NCBI RefSeq assembly: GCF_001399755.1
Contig: NZ_LJCP01000009.1
Coordinates: forward strand, 62,001-126,000
Length of the DNA: 64,000 nt
Direction of reading: 5' to 3'
From: Thiohalorhabdus denitrificans
Lineage (GTDB): Bacteria > Pseudomonadota > Gammaproteobacteria > Thiohalorhabdales > Thiohalorhabdaceae
Positions 26,378-35,133 of this stretch are shown here, one piece after another. The position numbers were made by a program, and so were the translations under genes. The notes beneath the pieces are model-generated. The model was given only the letters and a program-made list of their open reading frames with translations, did not search any database and had not been told where the DNA came from. How positions within the stretch are numbered: position 1 is the stretch's first letter; each line of letters opens with the position of its first letter.

Positions 26378-27864
26378 CCGGCGGCGCGCTCCACCAAGTA
26401 CTGGCTGATCATGCGGACCGGATGGCCCGTGGCGGACTTGTCGTCGCCGCTCTTCCAGGCCACCCCCGCGATGTCCACGTGGGCCCACTCGTAGTCCTCG
26501 GTGAACCGGGACAGGAAGCAGCCGGCGGTGATGGTCCCCGCTTCCCGGCCGCCTACGTTCTTCATGTCGGCGAAGTTGCTCTTGAGCTGTTCCTGGTAGT
26601 CGTCCCAGAGGGGCAGCTGCCATCCCCGCTCGCCCGTCTCGTCGCCGGCGTCCATGAGCTCGCGGACCAGGCGGTCGTTGTTGCCCATCAGCCCGGCGGC
26701 GTTCTTGCCCAGGGCCACCAGGCAGGCACCGGTGAGGGTCGCCATGTCGATCACCACCCGCGGGTCGTAGCGCTGGATCCAGGTCAGGGCGTCGGCCAGG
26801 ACCAGGCGGCCCTCCGCGTCGGTGTTGATGACCTCGATGGTCTGGCCGGACTTGGAGGTGAGGATGTCGCCGGGGCGATAGGCCTGCCCATCCGGCAGGT
26901 TCTCCGCCGCCGCCGCCACCCCCACCACGTTGATGGGCAGCTGCAGCTCGGCGATGGTACGCATGATGCCGAACACCCCGGCGGCGCCGCACATATCGTA
27001 CTTCATCTCGTCCATGGCCGCGGCGGGCTTGATGGAGATGCCGCCGGAATCGAAGGAGATCCCCTTGCCCACCAGGACGTAGGGCTTGTCGCCCTTGGCC
27101 CCGCCCTGGTACTCCATGGCCATCAGTCGGGGCGGGTTCACCGAGCCCTTGCCCACCGCCAGGAAGGCCCCCATGCCCTCCTTTTCCAGCTGCTTTTCGT
27201 CGAGCACGGTGAGCCCCAGGTCCCACTCCTTGGCGAGCTCCTCGGCGTGCTCGGCCAGATAGGCGGGCGTGGCCACGTTGGGCGGCTGGTTGGCCAGGTC
27301 GCGGGCCTCCATGACCCCATTGGCGTAGGCGAGGCCCCGGTCCACGGCCACCTGGCCGTCACGGAGGTCGCTGCGGCGGGGTACGCAGAAGGTCAGCCGC
27401 CGCAGGGGGCGGCGGGGCTTATCCGTCTTCGACTTGTACTGGTCGAAGCGGTAGAGGGCCAGGGCCCCGGATTCCGTGGCGGCCCGCACCTTCCACTCGA
27501 TCTCCCGGCCCTTGACGTGGAGCTCGGGGAAGTAGACCACCGCCTCCATGGAGCCGGTGCCGTCCAGGTGCTTGACCAGCGCCTCCACCGTCTCCCGGTA
27601 GCGCTTGTCGTCGAGGTCGCGCTCCTTGCCCATGCCCACGAGAAGGACGCGATCCGGTAGGATATTGGGCAGGTTGTGGAGCATGAGGAACTGCCCCTGG
27701 CGCCCCTCCAGGTCTCCGCGGCGAAGGAGCTTGGTCAGATAGCCGTCCGTGGCCCGGTCGATGTCACGGGCTGCCGGGGATAGCCGCCGGGGCTCGAAAA
27801 CGCCCACCACCACGCAGGCGGTTCGCTGTTTCTCGGGGCTGCCGCTCTTGATGAAGACTTCCAT
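26374..27864 (-). CDS. pepA: Leucyl aminopeptidase
   Basis: PepA is a hexameric, two-metal M17 aminopeptidase that removes N-terminal residues; in E. coli it also binds DNA in Xer recombination. The 496-residue product carries the metal and catalytic segments VGKGISFDSGGISIKP, KYDMCGAAGV and the signature NTDAEGRLVLADAL. The N-terminal macro-like domain spans about 1-160. The ATG at 27864 gives a normal start (MEVFIKSGSPEKQRT). It heads the pepA-holC unit and is divergent from lptF, a conserved gammaproteobacterial arrangement. Confidence 0.97.
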   Translation of the reverse strand: MEVFIKSGSPEKQRTACVVVGVFEPRRLSPAARDIDRATDGYLTKLLRRGDLEGRQGQFLMLHNLPNILPDRVLLVGMGKERDLDDKRYRETVEALVKHLDGTGSMEAVVYFPELHVKGREIEWKVRAATESGALALYRFDQYKSKTDKPRRPLRRLTFCVPRRSDLRDGQVAVDRGLAYANGVMEARDLANQPPNVATPAYLAEHAEELAKEWDLGLTVLDEKQLEKEGMGAFLAVGKGSVNPPRLMAMEYQGGAKGDKPYVLVGKGISFDSGGISIKPAAAMDEMKYDMCGAAGVFGIMRTIAELQLPINVVGVAAAAENLPDGQAYRPGDILTSKSGQTIEVINTDAEGRLVLADALTWIQRYDPRVVIDMATLTGACLVALGKNAAGLMGNNDRLVRELMDAGDETGERGWQLPLWDDYQEQLKSNFADMKNVGGREAGTITAGCFLSRFTEDYEWAHVDIAGVAWKSGDDKSATGHPVRMISQYLVERAAG

Positions 27865-28189
27865 CGCCTGACTCCTTCGCTGACCCGGAAGGATGGCAAG
27901 GGGCTTCCTTCCCCGTCTCCGGGTGGGACGGGCCTTTTCGGGAAAATTGGAGATTTCAGTTTATCTTCCCTGAAAAGACCGGTAAAGGTCTGTTTTGTTG
28001 AATTCTGTCCAGTAATCCGGCGGTTGAGCCATTGCGCATGTCCCGGTCCTCATTTTCGGCTATTAACCCTTTCGTCACTGGGGTTGTTCCGCAGCTCCTC
28101 TCTGGCCCTTTCGCGGGGGTTTCGGCTCCGCCACGGCGGGGCGTGGGGTTCGTCCCGGCCGGTAAGGTGGCGATGGAAGGGTCCAGGCC
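27865..28189. other. Divergent intergenic region between pepA and lptF
   Basis: This 325-bp gap separates the divergent pepA and lptF genes. Around 27940-28070 it is clearly AT-richer than its surroundings. It holds a pepA promoter candidate (27958-27986, listed separately) and a small hairpin, AGACC/GGTCT at 27976-27980 and 27987-27991. On the plus strand TATTAA at 28061-28066 could be an lptF -10 element, but I found no matching -35. No gene is supported inside. Confidence 0.5.
27958..27986 (-). promoter_or_regulatory. Candidate pepA promoter
   Basis: On the minus strand TTTACC (plus 27981-27986) and TAAACT (plus 27958-27963) each match four of six consensus bases with an ideal 17-bp spacer. 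The pair lies about 94 bp upstream of the pepA ATG in the AT-rich part of the divergent gap. It is a modest match only. Confidence 0.3.
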
Positions 28190-29326
28190 ATGAAGGTGCT
28201 CCACCGCTACGTGGGGCTGGAGGTGGTGGGGCGGGCCGTCCTGATCCTCGCCCTGGTGACCTTCCTGATGTTGCTGGCCAAGGGCCTGGATTTCCTGAAG
28301 GACATGGCCCAGGGGGAGCTCCCCGGAGAGGCCATCCTGGCCCTGCTGGGGCTGGCGGTGCCCAAGATCCTGAGCCTGGCCCTGCCGCTGGCCCTCTTCT
28401 TCGGTCTCCTGACCACCATCTCCCGGTTGTGTATGGACAGCGAGATGGACGCCCTGGGTGCGGCGGGGGTGGGTCTGTACAACCTGCTGCCCCTCGTGGT
28501 GGTCATCGCCCTGGTCGGCGCCGTGCTGGAATCGGCGTTGACCCTGTGGGCCGAGCCGGCCGGGGAGGCCCGTCTGGAGCGGGCCACCGCCGAGTTCCAG
28601 CGTCAGGCCCTGACCAGCCTGGTGCGGCCCGCGGAGTTCAATGAGTTCCCCGGGGGCCGCGTGCTCTACTTCGATCACCGTGGGCAGGACGGCCACATGC
28701 GGCCGGTGTTCTTCCACGACGGCGATGCCGAGCCCGCCGCCACGATCACGGCCAAGCGGGGAGAGCTCCGCTATCAGGAGGACGGCCGGGTGGAGGCCGT
28801 CTTCCGCGACGGGCTGCGCTTCCAGGCCAGTCTTGCGGGGGAGGGCTACGGCCGGGTCATGCATTTCGAGCGCTACCGGGTGCGCAAGTCGCTGGCCGAG
28901 GTGGAGACCGGGGACCTGGACCGGGAGGCCATGCCGACCCCGGCGCTGCTCACCGCCTCCCGGGAGGGAGAGGACGCCATCCCCAACCGCACCGAACTGT
29001 TCCGGCGCCTGGCGCTTCCGCTCAGCCTGCCCATTCTCCTGCTGCTGGCCCTGCCCCTTGGGGTGGAGAACCGCCGGCAGGGACGCTCCTTCGGCGTGCT
29101 CTGGGGAGCCATGCTGGTGCTCGCCTACCACAACGGCCTGATCGTCGTTGAGGAGTGGGCGGGCCGGGGCGAGGTGCCGCCCCACTGGCTGCTCTGGGCT
29201 ATGCCGGTGCCGGCCCTCCTCCTGGCGCTCCACATGCTTCGGCAGCGGGTCCATTCCCGTCCGCTGCTGCCCTCGCCGGGCGGGCTGCTGCCCGGGCGTC
29301 GGCGGGCCGGGAAGGACGCCCCATGA
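28190..29326 (+). CDS. lptF: LPS export ABC transporter permease LptF
   Basis: LptF and LptG form the inner-membrane channel of the Lpt machine that extracts lipopolysaccharide. The 378-residue product has the YjgP/YjgQ layout: three N-terminal membrane segments (first at about 12-33), a periplasmic beta-jellyroll around residues 130-270 (with RVLYFDHRGQDGHMRPVFF), and three C-terminal membrane segments. It starts MKVLHRYVGLEVVGRAVLIL. It overlaps lptG by four bases (ATGA) and is divergent from pepA, as in E. coli, which separates it from LptG-like paralogues. Confidence 0.95.
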   Translation: MKVLHRYVGLEVVGRAVLILALVTFLMLLAKGLDFLKDMAQGELPGEAILALLGLAVPKILSLALPLALFFGLLTTISRLCMDSEMDALGAAGVGLYNLLPLVVVIALVGAVLESALTLWAEPAGEARLERATAEFQRQALTSLVRPAEFNEFPGGRVLYFDHRGQDGHMRPVFFHDGDAEPAATITAKRGELRYQEDGRVEAVFRDGLRFQASLAGEGYGRVMHFERYRVRKSLAEVETGDLDREAMPTPALLTASREGEDAIPNRTELFRRLALPLSLPILLLLALPLGVENRRQGRSFGVLWGAMLVLAYHNGLIVVEEWAGRGEVPPHWLLWAMPVPALLLALHMLRQRVHSRPLLPSPGGLLPGRRRAGKDAP

Positions 29327-30390
29327 AGACCGTAGACCGCTTCCTCCTGGTCGGTTTCTTCGGCCGCACCGGGCTGATGCTGTTCCTTCTCACGGGCATC
29401 TATCTGCTCTCGGAGACCCTGAACTACAGCGGCAAGCTGGGCGAGGGCGGGTTCGGGGTGGTGGAGCTACTCGTCTACCTGGCCATGCGGGTGCCGGGGA
29501 TCCTGGTGGAGATGGCCCCCTTCGGGGTGCTCCTGGGGACGCTGGTACTGCTCAGCGAGCTGGCGCGCAACGCCGAGCTCACCGCCCTCCGGGCCGGTGG
29601 CATGAGCCTGCCCCGGGTGGCCCGCCCCCTGCTGCTGGGGGGTGCGGTGGTGGCGGCGGTGACCTTCGTGCTGAACGACAGCGTGGCGGGTCAGCTTACC
29701 TACATGGCCGACCGCTACGTGGACGAGCAGGTGAAGGGCTCCCGGCAGGGGCGTTGGCTCCCCGGGGGTGGGGTCTGGTTCCAGGACGGCCGCTGGGTGG
29801 TCTCCGCCTCCCGGGTGGCCCGGTCCGGGCAGGAGCTGCGCCGGGTGCGGATCTTCCAGCGCGACGAGGGCGGCATGCTCGAGACCATGGTGGAGGCCCG
29901 GACCATGGTGCACGAGGACGGCGGCTGGCGGCTGCACCAGGCCCGGGGCGTCTCCACGGAGGAGCTCGCCCCGAGGCTGCAAGAGGCGGGGGTGATGCCC
30001 TTCCGCATCCAGCCCTCGGTGCTTGCCGATCTCGGCAAGACCCCGGAGCGCATGCCGTTCACGGACCTCTGGGCCTACGTGGGCGATCTGAGGGATCAGG
30101 GCCAGCCGGTGCGGGGGCTCGCCTTCAGCCTGTGGCAGAAGATCACCATGCCCCTGGCCGCTTTGGTTATGGTGCTGGTGGCCACCCCCTTCGTGACCGT
30201 GAACACGCGGGGCGGCGGCCGGGTGGGCCGGCTGCTGGCGGGCATCGCCCTGGGGTTCGCCTTCCACGCCAGCAACGTGCTCACCGGCCAGCTCAGCGCG
30301 GCCGGTGCCCTGCCCGCCGTGGTGGCGGCCTGGCTGCCGGTGGCCGTCTTCGGCCTGGCCGGCGGGGTGCTGCTCTATCGGGCGCGCTGA
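29323..30390 (+). CDS. lptG: LPS export ABC transporter permease LptG
   Basis: This is the second Lpt channel subunit. The 355-residue product begins VDRFLLVGFFGRTGLMLFLL and has the family's ELTALRAGGMSLPRVARPLL segment, including the coupling helix that meets the LptB ATPase. The periplasmic jellyroll spans about 115-240, followed by three membrane segments with the conserved LWQKITMPLAALVMVLVATPF. It is translationally coupled to lptF. Its stop overlaps the convergent RDD gene by 16 bp. lptB, lptA and lptC are not in the window. Confidence 0.95.
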   Translation: MKTVDRFLLVGFFGRTGLMLFLLTGIYLLSETLNYSGKLGEGGFGVVELLVYLAMRVPGILVEMAPFGVLLGTLVLLSELARNAELTALRAGGMSLPRVARPLLLGGAVVAAVTFVLNDSVAGQLTYMADRYVDEQVKGSRQGRWLPGGGVWFQDGRWVVSASRVARSGQELRRVRIFQRDEGGMLETMVEARTMVHEDGGWRLHQARGVSTEELAPRLQEAGVMPFRIQPSVLADLGKTPERMPFTDLWAYVGDLRDQGQPVRGLAFSLWQKITMPLAALVMVLVATPFVTVNTRGGGRVGRLLAGIALGFAFHASNVLTGQLSAAGALPAVVAAWLPVAVFGLAGGVLLYRAR

Positions 30391-30842
30391 GCGTCCTTGG
30401 GCAGGCGCTGCAGGCGGGTTCCCGAGAGGCGGCCGTGCCAGGTGCGGCCCTGCGGGTCCGCCAGGGACCACAGGACTCCCAGCCCGGCGGCCAGCCAGGA
30501 GGGCAGGGCAGCCAGGAAGCGCACCAGGGCGCGGTCCGGGGGCACGGGCTCTCCGTCCTCGGTTACTATGCGGATCTTCCAGGCCCGCATCCCGATGGTC
30601 TGGCCGCCCCGGGTCCAGGAGAGCAGGAAGTAGCCCAGAGGCAGAAGGACCCAGGTAGTGAGCAGCAGCGCCCGGCCGGCGGGTCCGGGGCCGCGCAGCT
30701 CCTCGGTGGTTCCCCCCATGAGCAGGGTGAACAGGATGCCGGCCCCGAGGATCAGGCCGAGGCAGATGAGGGCGTCGTACAGGGCGGCCCCCAGGCGGCG
30801 CAGCAGGGACACGCGGGAGTCGAGGCTGGGCGCGGTGGGCAT
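30375..30842 (-). CDS. RDD family membrane protein
   Basis: The 155-residue product is a small RDD-type membrane protein with the family N-terminal pattern LLRRLGAALYDALICLGLIL (RRLGA-YD) and the loop GGQTIGMRAWKIRIV. Three to four hydrophobic segments are visible. RDD proteins have been proposed as transporters or accessory membrane proteins, but no function is known for this one. The ATG at 30842 has GGAGGA directly upstream; the longer frame reaching 31367 crosses the divergent zincin gene and is not conserved. Confidence 0.88.
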   Translation of the reverse strand: MPTAPSLDSRVSLLRRLGAALYDALICLGLILGAGILFTLLMGGTTEELRGPGPAGRALLLTTWVLLPLGYFLLSWTRGGQTIGMRAWKIRIVTEDGEPVPPDRALVRFLAALPSWLAAGLGVLWSLADPQGRTWHGRLSGTRLQRLPKDAQRAR

Positions 30843-30899
30843 GGCTCCTCCGGTTCGGCCGGGTTTCCGTATCAGGGGCATTGAGTCTACCATCCGCTC

Positions 30900-31310
30900 A
30901 TGGGTACGAAGAGCGACGACATGGACGGGTTCGCCGAGCAGGTGGAGACGGCCATCACGGAGCTGCCGCCGGAATTCCGGGGGGCGGTGGAGAACGTGGC
31001 CATCCTGGTGGAGGAGGAGGCCGACCCGGAAACCAGCCGGGAGATGGAGCTCGGCCATCCGCTGGAACTGCTGGGCCTGTACCGCGGGCTGCCCCTGCCG
31101 GAGCGGGGCAGCCACTACGCCGGCGCCGAGCCCGACCAGGTCTTCCTCTATCGGCGGGCCATCCTGTTGTATTCGCGGGATCACGGGCTGGAGGTGGCCG
31201 ACTGCGTGCGCAACACCCTGATCCACGAGCTCGGCCACTACCTGGGCTACGACGACGACGATCTGCACCGCATCGAATACGGCGAGCCCCCGGAAGGGGG
31301 CCCGGATTGA
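30900..31310 (+). CDS. Minimal zincin-type metallopeptidase family protein
   Basis: The 136-residue product has the zinc-binding motif HELGH at about residues 109-113 in NTLIHELGHYLGYDDDD, preceded by the FLYRRAILLYSRD strand, as in the small 'metallopeptidase family' (DUF1025) group. Proteolytic activity has not been shown for most members. Residues 21-60 are acidic and helical. ATG at 30900 is used; ATG at 30921 is an alternative. The gene is divergent from the RDD gene and is followed by a REP-like doublet before smc. Confidence 0.85.
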   Translation: MGTKSDDMDGFAEQVETAITELPPEFRGAVENVAILVEEEADPETSREMELGHPLELLGLYRGLPLPERGSHYAGAEPDQVFLYRRAILLYSRDHGLEVADCVRNTLIHELGHYLGYDDDDLHRIEYGEPPEGGPD

Positions 31311-31341
31311 GGCGCAAGGCAAATCCCGGTCCGGCCCGCTC

Positions 31342-31425
31342 GTAGGAGCCCGCTTCAGCGGGCGCACCCCAAAGCAGCCAGCGCGCGACCGATATGCGTA
31401 CCGCTCGCTGACGCGAGCTCCTGCA
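31342..31425. repeat. Paired REP-like palindromes (copy B)
   Basis: The zincin-smc gap contains GTAGGAGCCCGCTTCAGCGG at 31342 onward and a facing, more diverged unit, CGCTCGCTGACGCGAGCTCC, near 31402-31421. The left unit is close to copies A and C; the right unit keeps the stem but has a different stem sequence. It lies entirely between genes and ends about 50 bp before the smc ATG. Confidence 0.7.
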
Positions 31426-31474
31426 GGTTCTGCACGGGCAATCCGTATCCCAAAAAGGAGGGGCCTCCCCGCCC

Positions 31475-34400
31475 ATGAAGCTGCGGCGCATCAAGCTATC
31501 GGGCTTCAAGTCCTTCGTGGACCCCACCACCATCCCCCTGCCGTCCCACATCACCTCCGTGGTGGGGCCCAACGGCTGCGGGAAATCCAACATCGTCGAC
31601 GCCGTGCGCTGGGTCCTTGGCGAAGGCTCCGCCAAGCACCTGCGCGGCGGCCACATGACCGATTTCATCTTCAACGGCTCCGACAACCGGGCCCCGGTGA
31701 GCCGGGCCGTGGCGGAGCTGGTCTTCGATAACCGCGAGGGGGTCCTGGGTGGGCCCTACGCCGCCTACGACGAGATCAGCGTCAAGCGGGCGGTGGACCG
31801 GGACGGCAACTCCGAGTACTACCTCAACGGCAGCCGCTGCCGGCGCAAGGACATCACCGACCTGTTCCTGGGCACGGGCCTGGGGCCGCGGGCCTACGCC
31901 ATCATCGAGCAGGGCATGATCTCCCGCACCGTGGAGGCCCGTCCCGAGGAGCGCCGCTTCATGCTCGAGGAGGCCGCCGGCGTTACCCGCTACAAGGAGC
32001 GCCGCAAGGAGACCGTGCGGCGCATCGAGCAGACCCGCGAGAACCTGGACCGCGTGGAGGACCTGCGCGGCGAGCTGGCCGACCGCCTGGAGAAGCTCGG
32101 CGAGCAGGCCGAGGTGGCCAAGCGGTACAAGGCCCTGAAGCAGGAGCAGCGCGAGGTGGACCACCAGCTCCTGGGCGCCCGCTACCGGGACCAGCAGCGG
32201 GCCCTGGAGACCAAGCAGGGCGAGGTGCGCCACCTGGAAACCCAGCTGGAGGAAGCCCGCAGCCGGGTTACCGAGGCCGAAGCCGAGGCGGAGCGCCAGC
32301 GGGTGGCCTATGAGGAGGCCAACGAGGCGGTGAACGAGGCCCAGGGCCGCTACTACGCCCGCGAGTCGGAGATCGCCGCCCTGGAGCGGGAGCAGGACCA
32401 CGCCCGCCAGGAGCGCCAGCGCCTGGAGGAGGAGCGCGACGCCGCCGGCGGGGAGATCGCTGAGCTGGAGGAGCGCCTCGCCGAGCACCGCACGCGCATC
32501 GAGGAATCGGCCGGAGAGCAGGAGGGGCTCAACGAGGAGGTGGAGCGCCTGACCGAGCGCCACGAGCAGGCCGCCGAGACCCTGGAGGCGGCCCGGGAGC
32601 GCCTGCGCGCCGCGGAGGAGGCCGAACAGCAGGCCCGCGAGGCGGTCCAGGGCCCCGCCCAGGAGGCGCGCCTCCAGGAGGAGCGGGTCCAGCAGGCGGA
32701 GCGGCGCCTGGAGGCCATCGGCGAGCGCAAGGCCACCCGGGAGGGGGAGCGGGACGAGCTGGAGCGCCAGGCGGGAGAGGTGGACACGGAGAGCGCGGAG
32801 ACCGAGCGCGCGAGAGCCGAGGAGCGGCGTGACGGCCTCCGCGAGGCGCTGGAGGCCGTCGAGACGGCCCTGCGGGACCGGGAGCGGGAGCGCGACGATG
32901 CCGCCGAGGCGGTCAGCGAGCGGCGCCACGAACGCGAGCGGACCGCCGCGCAGCTGGAGTCCCTCCGGGCCCTGGAGCGCCGCGGCGAGGACCTGGATGC
33001 CGCGTCCCGGGAGCTGCTGGAGCGCGTGGACCACGACCGGGAGCGGCTGCTCGGCGGCCGCCTGCGAGTGGAGCCGGGCTGGGAGACCGCCGTGGAGGAG
33101 GTCCTGGCCGAGCGCCTGAACGCCTTGGTGGCGCAGGGCGCGGAATGGGAGGAGCTCCTGGACTGGATGCGGGAGCGGGAGGGCGGCCGGTTCCCGGCGG
33201 TGCGACCCACGGCGGAGGGGGGCGGCGTCGAGGCCGCCGGAACCCTGCTGGACCGGGTGGAATGCGAGGCCGGCCTGCGTCCGGTGGTGGCGGACTGGCT
33301 GGCCGGTGTGCACGCCGCCGAGGACCTGGATTCGGCTCTGGCGCGATCCGGGGACCTGCCCCCGGGGGCCTACTTCGTCACCCCCGCCGGCGATCGGGTG
33401 GGGCGCGACTGGGTGGTGGTCCACCGCGGCGAGCGCGACGCCAGCACTTCCTGGCTGCAGCGTCGCCGGGAGATCGAGGGCCTGGAGGAGCGCCTGGCAA
33501 CCGAGGAGGCCCGGGTCACCGAGGCGGAGGAGGGCCTGGAGGCGGCGAAGGGGGCCCACGAGGAGACCCGCGAGCGCCTGGAGGCGGCGCGCGCCGAGCT
33601 GGAGCAGGCGGAGGAGGCCGTCCGCGAGGCCCGAGAGGTGGAGAGCCGCCAGCGGGCCGAGGCTGACCGCCTTGCCGAGCGGCGCACGCACCTGAACGAG
33701 GAGCTGGCCCAGCTCGCCGAGGAGGCGGAGAGCGAGCGGCTGGCCCGGGAGGAGGCCACCGAGGCCGCCGCCACCGCCCGCGAGCAGGAGCGGGAACTGG
33801 GTGGCAACCTGGAGGAGGTGCAGCGGCAGCGCAACGAGGCCCAGGCCGCCGCGGCCGAGGCCGAGACCCGGGAGCGGGAGGCCCGCGAGGAACTGGGCCA
33901 GGTCCGCTCCCGCCTGCAGAGCCTGGAGGCGGCGCGCGCCGAGGCGGAGCGCCACACCCAGTGGGCCACCGAGGAGCTGGACAAGCGGCGTCGGCGCCTT
34001 GAGGAGCTGGAGGAACGCCTGGCGGAGCGCGGCGCGCCCGCCGAGGAGGTGCAGGAGCGCCTGGAGGCGGCCCTCGAGGCGCGCGCCGAGGCGGAGCGGG
34101 AGCTAGCCGAGCGGCGGAAGGTGGCCGAGGAGGCGCAGGGGGCCCTGAGCCGCGCCCAGGAGGCCCGCACCGAGGCGGAGGCCGAGGTGGAGCGGCGGCG
34201 CAACGCCCTGGAGGAGGAGCGCCAGAACCTCAACAAGGTCGAGGTGCGCCTGGAGGAGGCCGAGGCCCGCATCCAGGAGGCGGGCACCACGCCGCGGGAC
34301 TGCCTGGCCGCGCTGGCGGACGACGCCGACGCCAAGGCCCTGGAGCGGCGCCGCGGCGAGCTGCAGAAGGCCATCGACGCCCTGGGCACGGTCAACCTGG

Positions 34401-34996
34401 CCGCCATCGAGGAGCACGAGGAGGTGGAGCAGCGCAAGGCCCACCTGGACGAGCAGGCCGCCGACCTGGAGGAGGCCCTGCAGACCCTGGAGAGCGCCAT
34501 CCAGCGCATCGACGCGGAGACGCGGAACCGCTTCCGGGAGACCTTCGAGGCCGTGGACGCCAACTTCCGCACCCTGTTCCCCCGCCTGTTCGGGGGCGGG
34601 CGCGCCTACCTGGCCATGACCGACGAGGATCCCCTGGAGACCGGCGTGGACGTCATGGCCCAGCCCCCGGGCAAGAAGGTGGCCTCCATCAACCTGCTCT
34701 CCGGCGGCGAGAAGGCCCTGACGGCGGTGGCCCTCACCTTCGCCATGTTCCAGCTGAACCCGGCGCCCTTCTGCGTCCTCGACGAGGTGGACGCCCCGCT
34801 CGACGACGCCAATGTGGGCCGCTACGGCGACCTGCTGCGGGAGATGTCGGAGACCACCCAGTTCATCGTCATCTCCCACAACAAGATCACCATGCAGGCC
34901 TCCGACCAGCTGGTGGGCATCACCATGGCCGAGCCGGGCGTGAGCCGCATGGTGTCCGTGTCGGTGGAGGAGGGCGCGGAGCTGGCCCAGGCCTGA
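31475..34996 (+). CDS. smc: Chromosome segregation protein SMC
   Basis: SMC is the ATPase of the SMC-ScpAB condensin that compacts and segregates chromosomes. The 1173-residue product has the Walker A GPNGCGKSN at residues 31-39, long coiled coils either side of a central hinge (about 515-660), the ABC signature LLSGGEKALTAVAL near 1075 and Walker B FCVLDEVDAPLDDAN near 1098. AAAAGGAGG precedes the ATG. Many gammaproteobacteria use MukBEF instead; SMC here fits deeper-branching members. scpA and scpB are not in the window. A REP-like doublet lies on each side of the gene. Confidence 0.98.
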   Translation: MKLRRIKLSGFKSFVDPTTIPLPSHITSVVGPNGCGKSNIVDAVRWVLGEGSAKHLRGGHMTDFIFNGSDNRAPVSRAVAELVFDNREGVLGGPYAAYDEISVKRAVDRDGNSEYYLNGSRCRRKDITDLFLGTGLGPRAYAIIEQGMISRTVEARPEERRFMLEEAAGVTRYKERRKETVRRIEQTRENLDRVEDLRGELADRLEKLGEQAEVAKRYKALKQEQREVDHQLLGARYRDQQRALETKQGEVRHLETQLEEARSRVTEAEAEAERQRVAYEEANEAVNEAQGRYYARESEIAALEREQDHARQERQRLEEERDAAGGEIAELEERLAEHRTRIEESAGEQEGLNEEVERLTERHEQAAETLEAARERLRAAEEAEQQAREAVQGPAQEARLQEERVQQAERRLEAIGERKATREGERDELERQAGEVDTESAETERARAEERRDGLREALEAVETALRDRERERDDAAEAVSERRHERERTAAQLESLRALERRGEDLDAASRELLERVDHDRERLLGGRLRVEPGWETAVEEVLAERLNALVAQGAEWEELLDWMREREGGRFPAVRPTAEGGGVEAAGTLLDRVECEAGLRPVVADWLAGVHAAEDLDSALARSGDLPPGAYFVTPAGDRVGRDWVVVHRGERDASTSWLQRRREIEGLEERLATEEARVTEAEEGLEAAKGAHEETRERLEAARAELEQAEEAVREAREVESRQRAEADRLAERRTHLNEELAQLAEEAESERLAREEATEAAATAREQERELGGNLEEVQRQRNEAQAAAAEAETREREAREELGQVRSRLQSLEAARAEAERHTQWATEELDKRRRRLEELEERLAERGAPAEEVQERLEAALEARAEAERELAERRKVAEEAQGALSRAQEARTEAEAEVERRRNALEEERQNLNKVEVRLEEAEARIQEAGTTPRDCLAALADDADAKALERRRGELQKAIDALGTVNLAAIEEHEEVEQRKAHLDEQAADLEEALQTLESAIQRIDAETRNRFRETFEAVDANFRTLFPRLFGGGRAYLAMTDEDPLETGVDVMAQPPGKKVASINLLSGGEKALTAVALTFAMFQLNPAPFCVLDEVDAPLDDANVGRYGDLLREMSETTQFIVISHNKITMQASDQLVGITMAEPGVSRMVSVSVEEGAELAQA

Positions 34997-35028
34997 CGCC
35001 CCGGGCCAGGAGGCTGGAAAAGGTCCGG

Positions 35029-35109
35029 GTAGGAGCTCGCTTCAGCGGGCGATTGGGCAAGCGGGCACCGGTGCTCCGGAAGGAATCGCCCGCTAAAGCG
35101 GGCTCCTAC
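35029..35109. repeat. Paired REP-like palindromes (copy C)
   Basis: Between the convergent smc and norD genes are GTAGGAGCTCGCTTCAGCGG (35029 onward) and a facing unit at about 35084-35109, whose inner stem is CGCCCGCTAAAGCGGGC. The facing unit is almost the exact inverse of the left unit of copy A. The spacer is about 30 bp. Confidence 0.78.
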
Positions 35110-35133
35110 AAGTGCGCTCCTTTGGCCCGTTTT

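Noticed and set aside
31496-33955. 819-codon minus-strand frame opposite smc
   Set aside because: It mirrors the charged coiled coil of SMC as Leu/Gly/Ala repeats and shows no domain.
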